64,000 nt of DNA from Methylobacterium goesingense (GCF_022179225.1 NZ_BPQL01000014.1:1-64000), one strand, 5' to 3'. Shown: positions 17,467-27,187, counted from the first letter of the stretch. Program-made: numbers and translations. Notes: generated from the sequence alone by a model not told the origin.

Positions 17467-19020
17467 TCAGCGCCCCGCATAAGCGAAGTGCTCGCGCCGG
17501 CGCTCGATCGAGGAGGGGATGCGCAGGGATTCGCGGTACTTGGCGACCGTGCGGCGGGCGATGTCGATCCCCTCGTCGCGCAGGCGCTGCACCAGGGCGT
17601 CGTCGGAGAGCACGTCGCTCGGGGCCTCGCCGTCGACGAGTTGCTTGATGCGGTGGCGCACGGCCTCCGAGGAATGCGAGGCGGTGCCGGCGGCCCCGGG
17701 GATCGCGGCGGTGAAGAAGTACTTCATCTCCAGGGTGCCGCGGCTGGTGCCGATCGACTTGTTGGAGGTCACCCGCGAGACGGTGGATTCGTGCATGCCG
17801 ATAGCCTCGGCGACCGTCTTCAGGTTGAGGGGTCGCAGGTGCGCGACGCCGTGCAGGAAGAAGGCATCCTGCTGGCGCACGATCTCGGAGGCGACCTTGA
17901 GGATGGTGCGGGCCCGCTGCTCCAGGCTGCGGGTGAGCCAGTTGGCGGTCTGCAGGCATTCCGACAGGAAGGCCTTGTCGCCCTCGGCGGCCGCGCCGCG
18001 CGAGACGCGGGCATAGTAGCTCTGGTTGACCAGCACCCGCGGCAGGGCCTCGGCGTTGAGTTCCACGAGCCAGGAGCCGTCGGAAGCGGCGCGCACGAAC
18101 ACGTCGGGGATCAGCACCTCGACGGCCCGCGCCCCGAAGGCACGGCCGGGCTTGGGATCGAGCCGGCGCAGCTCGGCGAGCATGTCGACGAGGTCCTCGT
18201 CGTCGACGCCGCAGAGCCGGCGCAGCGCCGCGAAGTCGCGCTTGGCCACGAGGTCGAGGCGCGAGACCAGGGCCTGCATGGCCGGGTCGAAGCGGTCGCG
18301 GTCGCGCAGCTGGAGGGCGAGGCATTCGGCGAGATCGCGGGCGGCGATGCCGGCCGGCTCGAAGCTCTGCACCAGCTTCAGTACCCGGGCGACCCGGTCG
18401 AGGGAGGCGCCGAGGCGCTCGGCCACGTCGTCGATGGATTCGCGCAGGTAGCCGGCATCGTCGACGGCATCGATGAGGAAGCCGCCGATCAGGCGGTCCG
18501 TGGGGTCGCGGGTGGCAAGCTCGAGCTGGCTCCCGAGATGCTCACGCAGGGAGATCTCGGCCGTCAGGCTCGCCTCGAAATCCGGGGCCTCGCCGTCGAA
18601 GCTGCCGCCGGTGTTGCCGTAGGGCGAGGGCGTCAGCGTGAGCATGTCGCCCGAGGCTGCCTCTCGGGCATGGGTCGGGTTCTCGTCCGCGAAGACGTTG
18701 TCGAGGCGGGTGTCGAGGGCGCTCTCCATGTCGGCGCCGCTCGCGGTGAGCGTCGTGGCGATCCAGGGCTCCTCGCCGTCGTAGTCGCCGCCCTCGCCGT
18801 CGCGGTCCACGGACGATTCCGAAGGGGTCTCGGCGGGCGTCCGCTCGATCTCCGCCTCGCCCTCGGCCCGCTCCAGCAGCGGATTGCGTTCGAGTTCGGC
18901 ATCCACGTAGGCCGCGAGGTCGAGCTGGGAGAGTTGGAGGAGCTTGATCGCCTGGAGAAGCTGAGGCGTCATCACCAGGGCTTGGCCCTGGCGCATTTCA
19001 AGCCGTTGCAGCAGGCTCAT
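17467..19020 (-). CDS. rpoN: RNA polymerase sigma-54 factor
   Basis: 517 aa. The Gln/Leu-rich region I (RLEMRQGQALVMTPQLLQAIKLL, residues 6-28) binds activators. An acidic region II (residues 50-120) precedes the core-binding region. The C-terminal HTH recognises the -12 element, and the RpoN box ARRTVAKYRE near residue 490 recognises -24. All diagnostic parts are present. It directs nitrogen assimilation and other enhancer-dependent promoters. It is first in the rpoN-hpf-ptsN run, with lptB 369 nt upstream. A sigma-54-type promoter sequence lies upstream but faces away. Confidence 0.96.
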   Translation of the reverse strand: MSLLQRLEMRQGQALVMTPQLLQAIKLLQLSQLDLAAYVDAELERNPLLERAEGEAEIERTPAETPSESSVDRDGEGGDYDGEEPWIATTLTASGADMESALDTRLDNVFADENPTHAREAASGDMLTLTPSPYGNTGGSFDGEAPDFEASLTAEISLREHLGSQLELATRDPTDRLIGGFLIDAVDDAGYLRESIDDVAERLGASLDRVARVLKLVQSFEPAGIAARDLAECLALQLRDRDRFDPAMQALVSRLDLVAKRDFAALRRLCGVDDEDLVDMLAELRRLDPKPGRAFGARAVEVLIPDVFVRAASDGSWLVELNAEALPRVLVNQSYYARVSRGAAAEGDKAFLSECLQTANWLTRSLEQRARTILKVASEIVRQQDAFFLHGVAHLRPLNLKTVAEAIGMHESTVSRVTSNKSIGTSRGTLEMKYFFTAAIPGAAGTASHSSEAVRHRIKQLVDGEAPSDVLSDDALVQRLRDEGIDIARRTVAKYRESLRIPSSIERRREHFAYAGR

Positions 19021-19081
19021 GGTTGTCGCCCCGGATGAGTCGCACCTTAGGTCAGCGGCGCACGTTTCCGTGAGCCGATTA

Positions 19082-19098
19082 CCGGCACAAATCTTGCT
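19082..19098 (+). promoter_or_regulatory. Sigma-54-type promoter sequence pointing away from rpoN
   Basis: CGGCAC-A-AATC-TTGCT matches the -24/-12 consensus TGGCACR-N4-TTGCW at all but the first base, with the required GG-N10-GC spacing. It reads rightwards (plus strand), toward the lptB 3' end, whereas rpoN starts at 19020 on the minus strand. It could make a non-coding transcript or let sigma-54 holoenzyme occlude the rpoN promoter (negative autoregulation). Confidence 0.55.
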
Positions 19099-19155
19099 TC
19101 CTCTTGTCTGCTCCCAGGTCTAGCGCCAACCCAGCCACACGTCAAAGTGTGACGG

Positions 19156-19179
19156 GCCTCATTTGCACGCAAATGAGGC
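19156..19179. promoter_or_regulatory. Perfect 24-bp hyphenated palindrome upstream of rpoN
   Basis: GCCTCATTTGC (19156-19166) and GCAAATGAGGC (19169-19179) are exact reverse complements around a 2-nt centre. The near-zero loop favours a dimeric DNA-binding protein site over an RNA hairpin. It lies about 140 nt upstream of the rpoN start and about 60 nt downstream of the sigma-54-type element. Confidence 0.5.
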
Positions 19180-19389
19180 AGGCCATGCCGGCAGGACGGG
19201 GGAAACAGCCTCGATCCCGCCCGAGCGTCGCACCCTGCGCACTAACAAAAGCTTCTGCAATCAAGGGAAATTCCCGCACCGCACCAACACGCAGCACGAA
19301 GCGCGGCCGTGGATGCCGTGAAAAAAAATCTGCGGGGTACGAGGTGGATGCAGGGCTCGCGCCCCGTGGACGGGGCGGACAGGCGCGGC

Positions 19390-20258
<869 letters not shown>

Positions 20259-20262
<4 letters not shown>

Positions 20263-21011
20263 CGCGCCGGGACCCCGGTCTTGCCGGCCGCGGCCTCCAC
20301 GGGCTTGTCGGGGGCCGGCCGAGCCGCCGGGCGCGTCGCGCCGGCCGGCTGCGCGCAGCCCTTGCCCTTCGCGCCGTCCTCCTTCTGCGGCACGAGCAGC
20401 GCCGAGACGCGTCCGCCCGCCACCGGATCCATGTTCGCCCGGCCGGTGTTCATGTCGTAGACGAGGCGCGAGCCCCGCGTCACGTTCTGGCACTGGCTCA
20501 GCACGACGTTGCCGGTGACCACGATGCGCTTGGCCTCCTGGTCGAACACCGCGTTGTCGCCGGTGGCGACCTGATCCTTCTGCACCACCGTGACGGGCCC
20601 GGCGCACTCGACGCGCTGGATGCCGTTCTCGCTCAGGCCGGCGGCGCGCTCGGCCTGGCTGGCGGACTCGCCCGCCGCCTCGCCCGACTCCTTCTTGTCC
20701 TTGCCGCGCTTGTAGCGCACCGTCATGCTCGAGCAGCGGATGGTGCTGTCGCCCTGCACGGCCACGACGTTGCCGGCGAAGATCGCCTTGTTCTCACGGT
20801 CGAACACGTCGAGCCGGTCGGCGTCGATCTTGATCGGTTCCTTGCCGCCGCCGCCAAGGTTGCCCAGCGACGAAGCCGCCTTCTCCTTGCGGGGCGCGGC
20901 CGGGGCGGTCTGTGCCTGGAGGGAACCGGCCGGCAGCAGGAGGGCGAGCGCGAGCCCGGCGAGGCCCAGCCCCGCGCACGGCCCGCCGGGCCGGCGAACG
21001 GAGCGCTTCAC
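20259..21011 (-). CDS. lptA: LPS transport periplasmic protein LptA
   Basis: 250 aa from a GTG overlapping the lptC stop (GTGA). The signal peptide ends near GSLQAQ. The OstA-like jellyroll domain (residues about 50-200) carries IKIDADRLDVFDRENKAIFAGNV and VTGNVVLSQCQNVTRGSRLVYD, typical LptA strands that form the periplasmic LPS bridge. An Ala/Pro-rich tail follows. The overlap with both lptC and lptB indicates one tightly coupled operon. Confidence 0.9.
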
Positions 21012-21811
21012 CGGCGGCGCTCCCCGTCATCCGGCTCCGCCGCCGTGGTGCGGATGCGGGCGGGCCTGTCGCTCGCGGCCGCCACTGGCGCGGCCTCGCT
21101 GGCCGCCTCCGCCTTGGTCTGCGCGTGAAGGACCGTGTGGACGTTGCCCACGAAGGAGATCACGCGCCCGCTCTCGAGGACCTCGAGGGTATCGGCCACG
21201 ACGGTGCCGCTCGGGACCGTGACGGTCACGGCCTCGTTCGAGCGGACGCTACCGGCCTTGAAATCGACCGCCGCCGTCGAGAGGCGGACTTCCTCGTTCT
21301 TGTCGGTCCAGAGGCGGATGTCGCGCTCGAGGGTCAGGGATTCCCGGGTGGAATCGAACACGCCGGAGGCCGCCTCCAGGTGAAGCAGGCCGCCCTTGTC
21401 GTCGGTGTTGAGGTGGCCCCGCATCGCCTGAAGCTCGATCACGCTCGGCTTGCGCACGTCCTGGAACGCGGCGTTCGCGGTGACCTCGTAGCCTCGGTCG
21501 CCCTTGCGGAAGCCGGACAGGCGCGGACTCTCCATCTTCACCTTGCTGCCCGACAGGCTCACCTGCCCCACGGACACGTCCGGCAGGCTGGCCCCGAAGG
21601 GGTTGAACAGGGTGACGGCGAGGAGCGCCATCACGGCCGAGCCGGCGGCGAGCGGGATGACCCGGCGCAGGGTCCGGACGCGGGAGCTGTGGCTGCGGGC
21701 GCGCGCATGGGCCCGTGTCCGGCGCGCATCGGCCCCGCTCAGCTGCTCCGTACCGATGGCCGCGCCCACGTGCATGACATTCCCAACATCGCGACCCGCC
21801 GATGAGGGCAC
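21008..21811 (-). CDS. lptC: LPS export protein LptC
   Basis: 267 aa if it starts at the GTG at 21811, or 255 aa from the ATG at 21775; both have plausible ribosome sites. One membrane anchor (VIPLAAGSAVMALLAVTLF) is followed by the periplasmic LptC jellyroll (VSLSGSKVKMESPRLSGFRKGDRGYEVTA; GVFDSTRESLTLERDIRLWT). It docks LptA onto LptB2FG. It is first in the lptC-lptA-lptB block. Confidence 0.87.
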   Translation of the reverse strand: MPSSAGRDVGNVMHVGAAIGTEQLSGADARRTRAHARARSHSSRVRTLRRVIPLAAGSAVMALLAVTLFNPFGASLPDVSVGQVSLSGSKVKMESPRLSGFRKGDRGYEVTANAAFQDVRKPSVIELQAMRGHLNTDDKGGLLHLEAASGVFDSTRESLTLERDIRLWTDKNEEVRLSTAAVDFKAGSVRSNEAVTVTVPSGTVVADTLEVLESGRVISFVGNVHTVLHAQTKAEAASEAAPVAAASDRPARIRTTAAEPDDGERRR

Positions 21812-22014
21812 GCGAGGCGCGCCTCAGGCAGGGTCGACCGCCGGATGCCCGGGGGCAATGGCGAAGTTATGACGGCAAGGTTGCCAAAGCATCAAGCCCG
21901 CCGGTGCGTCCGCCGGAGGAATGATCCCGCGGGGACGCCGGGCGATGTGCGCCGGCGCACGATCGGGCATGTCGTGCCCCGGCGGGCCCGCGCGGCGGAC
22001 CCCGCCCTTCGGGC

Positions 22015-22641
22015 TCAGGCGTGCGCGAAGATGTCGGTCTCGGGCCAACCGGCGAGGTCGAGGCGGGCGCGGGTCGGCAGAAAGTCGAAGCAGGCCTGGG
22101 CCATCTCGGTGCGGCTCTCGCGCGCCAGCATGGCGTCGAGGCGCGCGCGGGCCGCATGCAGGTAGAGGACGTCGGAGGCCGCGTAATCGACCTGGGCCTG
22201 GCTCAGGGCCTCGGCGCCCCAGTCGGAGGATTGCTGCTGCTTGGAGAGGTCGACGCCGACGAGTTCGCGCACCACGTCCTTCAGCCCGTGCCGGTCGGTG
22301 TAGGTGCGGGCCAGCTTCGAGGCGACCTTGGTGCAGTAGACCGGCGACGGCATGACGCCGAGGCCATGGAACAGCACCGCGAGGTCGAAGCGCGCGAAGT
22401 GGAAGATCTTCAAGGTAGCGGGATCGGCCAGGACGCGCCGGAGCGTCTCGGGGGCGGGGCCGCTGGGCACGATCTGCACCACGTCGGCGCTGCCGTCGCC
22501 GCGCGAGATCTGCACCACGCAGAGGCGGTCGCGATGCGGGTTCAGCCCCAGCGTCTCGGTGTCGATGGCGATGGCCGGGCCGGCGACGTAATCGGCCGGC
22601 AGGTCACCGCGATGCAGGCGGATAGCGGGGGGAGACGGCAT
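22015..22641 (-). CDS. rnd: Ribonuclease D (3'-5' exoribonuclease, DEDDy)
   Basis: 208 aa from the ATG at 22641 (an ATG 33 nt upstream is possible). The exonuclease core has AIDTETLGLNPHRDRLCVVQIS (Exo I, D and E ligands), HFARFDLAVLF (Exo II, Asp) and YAASDVLYL (Exo III, Tyr and Asp). The protein is about half the length of E. coli RNase D because the HRDC domains are absent, which is common in alphaproteobacteria. It trims structured RNA 3' ends such as tRNA precursors. Confidence 0.87.
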   Translation of the reverse strand: MPSPPAIRLHRGDLPADYVAGPAIAIDTETLGLNPHRDRLCVVQISRGDGSADVVQIVPSGPAPETLRRVLADPATLKIFHFARFDLAVLFHGLGVMPSPVYCTKVASKLARTYTDRHGLKDVVRELVGVDLSKQQQSSDWGAEALSQAQVDYAASDVLYLHAARARLDAMLARESRTEMAQACFDFLPTRARLDLAGWPETDIFAHA

Positions 22642-22785
22642 GGCGGGGAAGGTTCTGCGCTCTTGTTTTCGCATCTCGAGGTCCGGCGCCTATCACCCGG
22701 CCCCTCCCCCGACAAGCGGCGCCCGCACACAGGTCCCGGTCGTCCACGCGGCGCGCGGCATGGGAGCCGCCCGCCGCGCCGAACC

Positions 22786-23157
22786 TCACTTCTGCTTGGC
22801 GATGACCTTGTCCTTGATGCCGTCATAGGCGTTTTGCGGGATGATCTTCTTGGCGATCAGCTCGTCCTTGCCCCGGTAGGGGCGGCCCTTGATGATGGCG
22901 GCGGCACGGGCCGCGCCGATGCCCGGCAGGGCGTCGAGTTCGGCCGCGGAGGCGCTGTTGATATCGATCAGGGCGCCCTTGTGCGCGGCGGCCGGGCTCT
23001 CGACGGTAGGAGCCTTCGGCGGCGTCGGGTTGGTCGGGGCGGGCGTCGCCGGAGCCGGCTTGGTGGTCGGCGTCACGGGGCTCGGGGCCTGCGCCAGGGC
23101 GGGGACGGCGGCGAGGCAGGACAGCACGGCCATCGTGCGCAGAAGGGAAGACATCAT
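22786..23157 (-). CDS. Exported helix-hairpin-helix (ComEA-like) protein
   Basis: 123 aa. A signal peptide (ending AVPALAQ) is followed by a Pro/Thr/Ala-rich linker (residues 24-58) and a tandem HhH motif. [24 protein letters not shown] matches ComEA and helix-hairpin-helix exported proteins that bind DNA non-specifically. [21 protein letters not shown] is the second hairpin. It could help DNA uptake or simply bind extracellular DNA; no competence genes are nearby. The function is therefore inferred from the fold only. Confidence 0.8.
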   Translation of the reverse strand: MMSSLLRTMAVLSCLAAVPALAQAPSPVTPTTKPAPATPAPTNPTPPKAPTVESPAAAHKGALIDINSASAAELDALPGIGAARAAAIIKGRPYRGKDELIAKKIIPQNAYDGIKDKVIAKQK

Positions 23158-23538
23158 GGGAAACTCCCGGGGTCGATGACGCGCTCATAGTGACGCGCCA
23201 GCCCTCGATACCTACGGCGGTGCGGTTGAACCGCCGCTTAACATCGTGTTGTGCGGGCGATCATCGGCGGGGGCGGCCGCGGCCGCTCCACGAAGGCCAC
23301 CGAATGCTGGCGGCGCACGGGGGGATACCGCAAGTGAACGGCCTGCCGCCTTCGAAGGGCAAGCACCTGGGACGCGCAGACATGCCCGCCCGGGCATTCG
23401 CCGGGGAACCCCTAGCCAGAGCGTCCCAGCGCGGTTATAAGGCCGGCCTCGAATCTCCGTTTGAACACGGTGCCGAGGCGATCCATCCGAGAGGGGGAGC
23501 CGCCCAGGCGCCCTTTTTGCCATCGACAGGATGCTCCC
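23158..23538. other. Intergenic region upstream of rpmF, 381 nt
   Basis: No supported gene. Frames here have no ribosome site and no recognisable domain. It holds the divergent promoters for the HhH gene (minus) and rpmF (plus). A TTAA-containing stretch at about 23236 (CTTAACATCGTGTTG) only weakly resembles a CtrA box. Confidence 0.5.
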
Positions 23539-23727
23539 ATGGCCGTTCCGAAGCGAAAGACCTCCCCCTCGCGTCGCGGCATGCGCCGCTCCGCCGACGC
23601 CCTCAAGGCCCCGACCTACGTCACCGACAAGGATTCGGGCGAGCTGCGCCGTCCCCACCACATCGACCTGAAGACCGGCATGTACCGGGGTCGCCAGGTC
23701 CTCAAGGTTAAGTCGGCCGAAGCGTAA
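23539..23727 (+). CDS. rpmF: 50S ribosomal protein L32
   Basis: 62 aa. [18 protein letters not shown] is the conserved L32 N-terminus, and [16 protein letters not shown] the C-terminal part. It lacks the zinc-binding cysteines, as in other alphaproteobacterial L32 proteins. The ATG at 23539 has an AGGA ribosome site 8 nt upstream, and the longer frame is discarded. A strong intrinsic terminator follows 61 nt after the stop. yceD, plsX and fabH, often linked to rpmF, are not adjacent here. Confidence 0.97.
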   Translation: MAVPKRKTSPSRRGMRRSADALKAPTYVTDKDSGELRRPHHIDLKTGMYRGRQVLKVKSAEA

Positions 23728-23788
23728 GGTCTCCGGGGCGCTCGAGGGGGCGCCCCGGCACCACGCCGCCGAGCCCCACCGTGGGCAG

Positions 23789-23822
23789 AAAGCCGAGCTC
23801 GTTGCCGCGAGCTCGGCTTTTT
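23789..23822 (+). terminator. Intrinsic terminator of rpmF
   Basis: AAAGCCGAGCTCG pairs with CGAGCTCGGCTTTTT around a short TTGC-type loop. The 12-bp stem ending in a T-run is a textbook rho-independent terminator and also works in reverse because of the A-run at its left. Confidence 0.9.
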
Positions 23823-23844
23823 CGTGTCCGGATGTCTTTCGCTG

Positions 23845-23882
23845 CCCGATACAGGCGCGCGTACCCGATATCAGGCGCGCCG
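23845..23882. repeat. 19-bp direct repeat (2 copies) at the end of the small ORF
   Basis: Units at 23845-23863 and 23864-23882 share CCCGATA(T)CAGGCGCGC with three differences. The second copy contains the stop codon of the small minus-strand ORF. Confidence 0.55.
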
Positions 23883-24107
23883 GGCCGCCTCTGCGTAGCG
23901 TGCCGCGGCGGCGCGCGTGCGCTCGCCCCGGGAGGGGCGCAGCGTCGGCTCGGCACTGACGATCAACTGCGCGAGGAAACCGGCGAGCGCGCGATTCGGG
24001 ACCGGCCGCAGACCAGCACTCGTCCCGGAGGCTCCGCCCGCGATCACCACGAGGTCGTGGCCGCCCCGTGGGCCCGCATCGCTCGCATGATCCTCGGGGC
24101 GCGTCAT
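23871..24107 (-). CDS. Small conserved-looking ORF of unknown function
   Basis: 78 aa from the ATG at 24107. It has a short hydrophobic stretch (HDLVVIAGGASG) and a basic Ala/Arg-rich C-terminus (RTRAAAARYAEAARR). The NRALAGFLAQLI segment followed by ERTRAAAARYAEA resembles small hypothetical proteins found in many alphaproteobacteria, but I cannot assign a family. It follows phaR on the same strand after 95 nt. A TTAA-N7-TCAA motif lies at 24158-24172, just upstream. Confidence 0.45.
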   Translation of the reverse strand: MTRPEDHASDAGPRGGHDLVVIAGGASGTSAGLRPVPNRALAGFLAQLIVSAEPTLRPSRGERTRAAAARYAEAARRA

Positions 24108-24202
24108 CGCATCCGTTCCGGCGCCGTGGCGGCGCATCGAAACAGAATTGGCGGCCGTTAACGGAACGTCAACCTTTGGTCAGGACGTCTCGTAAAACGG
24201 GG

Positions 24203-24826
24203 TTACTTTTTGGCGAGATCCTCGAGCCGCGACTGCATCTCGGCCATCTGGCGCTTGAGGTCGTCGAGGTCGCTGCCGCCCGCCCCTTGCGGCGCGGGCG
24301 CCGGGACTCCACCGGACTTGCCGGCCGGCGAGGGATGGTTGCCCATTCCCGAGAGGGGCCCGGTGCCGAAGGTGGTGAACATCTTCATCGCATCGCCGAA
24401 GAAGCTCATGTTGGCCCGCACCTGCTCCTCCATCGCGCTCTGGAACGCGGTGGGGGCGAAGCTCTGGGTCATCTTTTCGCGCAGGCCCTCCTGGTCCCGG
24501 GCGAAATTCGCCATCGAGAATTCCAGGAAGCTCGGCACCATGGTGCGCATGCTGTCGCCGTAGAAGCGGATGAGCTGGCGCAGGAAGGCTACCGGCAGCA
24601 GGTTATCGTCGCCGGCCTTGTTCTCCTGCTCGAAGATGATCTGCGTCAGGACCGACCGGGTGATGTCGTCGCCCGAACGCGCATCGTAGACGAGAAAGTC
24701 CTCGCCGTTCTGCACCATCGTCGCCAGGTCCTCGAGGGTGACGTAGGTCGACGTCCCGGTGTGGTAGAGGCGCCGGTTGGCGTATTTCTTGATGACGGTG
24801 TGATTGGACTTACCGTTATCCGCCAT
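24203..24826 (-). CDS. phaR: Polyhydroxyalkanoate synthesis repressor PhaR
   Basis: 207 aa from the ATG at 24826, preceded by GAGAGG; the frame upstream is not part of the protein. The N-terminal PHB/PHA accumulation DNA-binding domain ([39 protein letters not shown]) is diagnostic. A PhaR C-terminal repeat follows ([14 protein letters not shown]). The tail ends in a Gln/Lys coiled coil ([19 protein letters not shown]). It represses phasin and pha genes when not bound to PHB granules. It is divergent from phaA, so autoregulation from the shared promoter region is likely. Confidence 0.95.
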   Translation of the reverse strand: MADNGKSNHTVIKKYANRRLYHTGTSTYVTLEDLATMVQNGEDFLVYDARSGDDITRSVLTQIIFEQENKAGDDNLLPVAFLRQLIRFYGDSMRTMVPSFLEFSMANFARDQEGLREKMTQSFAPTAFQSAMEEQVRANMSFFGDAMKMFTTFGTGPLSGMGNHPSPAGKSGGVPAPAPQGAGGSDLDDLKRQMAEMQSRLEDLAKK

Positions 24827-25140
24827 CTCTGGTGGCCTCTCCCGACACGTTCCGCCCCATGCGCACTCTTCTCGGAGACGCCGGGACCCTCGCCCGATCC
24901 CGCGGCGCACAAGTTCATCTTAAGGCGTTCGCGTGCCGACGAAAACAGCAATTTCACGCCCGTCCCGCAGAATACCACGCAAGCAACTGCCGGCTGTCAC
25001 GGCCGGAGCCTCAAACGACCCGCGGGTGCCTTGACTTCGCAAGGTCGACGGCTTTCATCCGAGGGAACGGCACAAAGGCGCCCACGCTCAACCTGAAGGA
25101 GCGTCAAGGGAGCGCCGGCCGGGATGAGGAGAACGTCACC
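24827..25140. promoter_or_regulatory. Divergent phaR-phaA promoter region, 314 nt
   Basis: A non-coding gap between the divergent phaR and phaA starts. It is less GC-rich than its surroundings at about 24925-24990 (GAAAACAGCAATTTC and neighbours), as expected for promoters. PhaR probably binds here, but I could not identify a firm operator. The phaA ribosome site GAGGAG is 9 nt before its ATG. Confidence 0.5.
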
Positions 25141-26322
25141 ATGGCAGCAGAAGACATCGTCATCGTCGGCGCCGCGCGCACCGCGGTCGGCTCGTTCGGC
25201 GGCGCGTTCAACACCGTGCCCGCGCACGAACTCGGCGCCGTCGCGATCAAGGCGGCCCTCGAACGTGCCGGCGTACCGGCCGACGACGTGGACGAGGTGA
25301 TCTTCGGCCAGGTGCTCACCGCCGGCGCCGGCCAGAACCCCGCCCGCCAGGCCGCCATCAAGGCCGGCATCCCCGAGAAGGCCACCGCCTGGGGCGTCAA
25401 CCAGGTCTGCGGCTCGGGCCTCCGTACCGTGGCGCTGGGCATGCAGCAGATCGCCAACGGCGACGCCACCGTCATCGTGGCCGGCGGCCAGGAATCCATG
25501 TCGCTCTCCCCCCACGCACAGTACCTGCGCGGCGGCCAGAAGATGGGCGACGTCAAGCTCGTCGATACCATGATCAAGGACGGCCTCTGGGACGCCTTCA
25601 ACGGCTACCACATGGGCACCACCGCCGAGAACGTGGCCCAGGCCTTCCAGCTCACCCGCGAGCAGCAGGACGAGTTCGCGACGAAGTCGCAGAACAAGGC
25701 CGAGGCCGCCCGCAGGGAAGGCCGCTTCAAGGACGAGATCGTCCCCGTCACCGTGCCGGGCCGCAAGGGCGACGTGATCGTCGACACCGACGAGTACATC
25801 CGCGACGGCGCCACCGTGGAGGCGATGGCCAAGCTCAAGCCCGCCTTCTCGAAGGACGGCACCGTGACGGCCGCCAACGCCTCGGGCCTCAACGACGGCG
25901 CCGCCGCCATCGTGCTGATGTCGGCCTCGGAAGCCGAGCGCCGGGGCATCAAGCCGCTGGCCCGGATCGTCTCCTGGGCCACGGCCGGCGTCGACCCCAA
26001 GGTGATGGGCACGGGTCCGATCCCGGCCTCGCGCAAGGCCCTGGCGAAGGCCGGCTGGAAGGCCTCCGACCTCGATCTGATCGAGGCCAACGAGGCCTTC
26101 GCCGCCCAGGCGCTCGCGGTGAACAAGGACATGGGCTGGGACACCGACAAGGTGAACGTGAACGGCGGCGCCATCGCCATCGGTCACCCGATCGGAGCCT
26201 CGGGCGCCCGCGTCCTCGTCACCCTGCTGCACGAACTCAAGCGCCGCGACGCCAAGAAGGGCCTGGCCACGCTGTGCATCGGCGGCGGCATGGGCGTCGC
26301 CCTCTGCGTCGAGCGCGTCTGA
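25141..26322 (+). CDS. phaA: Acetyl-CoA acetyltransferase (beta-ketothiolase) PhaA
   Basis: 393 aa, the standard length for thiolase II. It condenses two acetyl-CoA to acetoacetyl-CoA, the first step of PHB synthesis. The acyl-enzyme cysteine is C90 in [14 protein letters not shown]. The catalytic His is in [10 protein letters not shown] (about 349) and the second Cys in TLCIGGGMG (about 379). The ATG at 25141 with a GAGGAG ribosome site fits the conserved N-terminus [18 protein letters not shown]. phaB lies 134 nt downstream, separated by two hairpins. Confidence 0.97.
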   Translation: MAAEDIVIVGAARTAVGSFGGAFNTVPAHELGAVAIKAALERAGVPADDVDEVIFGQVLTAGAGQNPARQAAIKAGIPEKATAWGVNQVCGSGLRTVALGMQQIANGDATVIVAGGQESMSLSPHAQYLRGGQKMGDVKLVDTMIKDGLWDAFNGYHMGTTAENVAQAFQLTREQQDEFATKSQNKAEAARREGRFKDEIVPVTVPGRKGDVIVDTDEYIRDGATVEAMAKLKPAFSKDGTVTAANASGLNDGAAAIVLMSASEAERRGIKPLARIVSWATAGVDPKVMGTGPIPASRKALAKAGWKASDLDLIEANEAFAAQALAVNKDMGWDTDKVNVNGGAIAIGHPIGASGARVLVTLLHELKRRDAKKGLATLCIGGGMGVALCVERV

Positions 26323-26334
26323 GCCACGTCCCGC

Positions 26335-26365
26335 GCGGCACCGCACGAATTCTTGACGGTGCCGC
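26335..26365. other. Hairpin 1 between phaA and phaB
   Basis: GCGGCACCG (26335-26343) pairs perfectly with CGGTGCCGC (26357-26365) across a 13-nt loop and is followed by AAAATTAAAT. It begins 12 nt after the phaA stop. It may be a weak terminator or an mRNA stability element that sets the phaA to phaB ratio. Confidence 0.6.
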
Positions 26366-26375
26366 AAAATTAAAT

Positions 26376-26415
26376 CGGTCGCGCAGCGCGCGGGCGCTCC
26401 GCTAAAGCGCGACCG
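26376..26415. other. Hairpin 2 between phaA and phaB
   Basis: CGGTCGCGC (26376-26384) pairs with GCGCGACCG (26407-26415). The enclosed bases contain a second stem, AGCGC with GCGCT. It ends 40 nt before the phaB ATG and may shape the phaB leader. Confidence 0.55.
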
Positions 26416-26455
26416 GCCAATCAAAATCACAAGAAACCGGATTTCGGAGGAAAGC

Positions 26456-27187
26456 ATGGCTCAGGAACGCGTCGCACTCGTCACCGGCGGCACCCGCGGC
26501 ATCGGCGCCGCCATCTCGAAGGGCCTCAAGGCCAAGGGCTACAAGGTCGCGGCCAATTACGGCGGCAACGACGAGGCGGCCAACGCCTTCAAGGAAGAGA
26601 CCGGCATCCCGGTCTTCAAGTTCGATGTCGGCGACTACGCCGCCTGCGAGGCCGGCATCAAGGCCGTCGAGGCCGAGGTCGGCCCGGTCGACGTGCTGGT
26701 CAACAATGCCGGCATCACCCGCGACGGCCTGTTCCACAAGATGACCTTCGAGAAGTGGCAGGCGGTCATTAAGACCAACCTCGACTCGGCCTTCACCGTC
26801 ACCCGGCCGGTCATCGAGGGCATGCGCAACCGGGGCTTCGGCCGCATCATCCTGATCTCGTCGATCAACGGCCAGAAGGGCCAGATCGGCCAGGCCAACT
26901 ACTCGGCGGCCAAGGCCGGCGTGATCGGCTTCGCCAAGGCGCTGGCCCAGGAGAGCGCCTCGAAGGGAATCACCGTCAACGTGATCGCGCCGGGCTACAT
27001 CGCCACCGACATGGTCATGGCGGTGCCGGAGGACGTGCGCAACAAGATCATCTCGACGATCCCCGTGGGCCGCCTCGGCGAGGCCGAGGAGATCGCCCGC
27101 GCGGTGGAATACCTCGCGGCCGACGATTCCGGCTTCATCACCGGCTCGACCCTGACCATCAACGGCGCCCAGTACATCGCCGGATAG
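26456..27187 (+). CDS. phaB: Acetoacetyl-CoA reductase PhaB
   Basis: 243 aa short-chain dehydrogenase that reduces acetoacetyl-CoA to (R)-3-hydroxybutyryl-CoA with NADPH. The nucleotide motif is TGGTRGIG (10-17). The NNAG motif is at 83-86 and the catalytic Ser-Tyr-Lys set is S136 region, Y149, K153 (ANYSAAKAG). VNVIAPGYIATDMV is typical of PhaB. A GGAGG ribosome site precedes the ATG. PhaC is not in the window. Confidence 0.96.
   Translation: MAQERVALVTGGTRGIGAAISKGLKAKGYKVAANYGGNDEAANAFKEETGIPVFKFDVGDYAACEAGIKAVEAEVGPVDVLVNNAGITRDGLFHKMTFEKWQAVIKTNLDSAFTVTRPVIEGMRNRGFGRIILISSINGQKGQIGQANYSAAKAGVIGFAKALAQESASKGITVNVIAPGYIATDMVMAVPEDVRNKIISTIPVGRLGEAEEIARAVEYLAADDSGFITGSTLTINGAQYIAG

Larger units (their letters stand above)
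19021..19389. other. rpoN upstream region, 369 nt without a gene
   Basis: No convincing coding frame on either strand. It contains a near-consensus sigma-54 promoter (19082-19098, plus strand), a CACAC/GTGTG inverted repeat (19136-19150), a perfect 24-bp palindrome (19156-19179) and an A8 run at 19321-19328. On the minus strand that run gives a T8 tract 30-60 nt after the lptB stop, with G/C-rich complementary blocks before it, a possible lptB terminator. Confidence 0.6.

Noticed and set aside
19321-19376. Confident intrinsic terminator after lptB
   Set aside because: The T8 run on the minus strand is real, but the nearest strong stem (GCCCCGTCCACGGGGC) is about 30 nt away, so it is mentioned only as a possibility.
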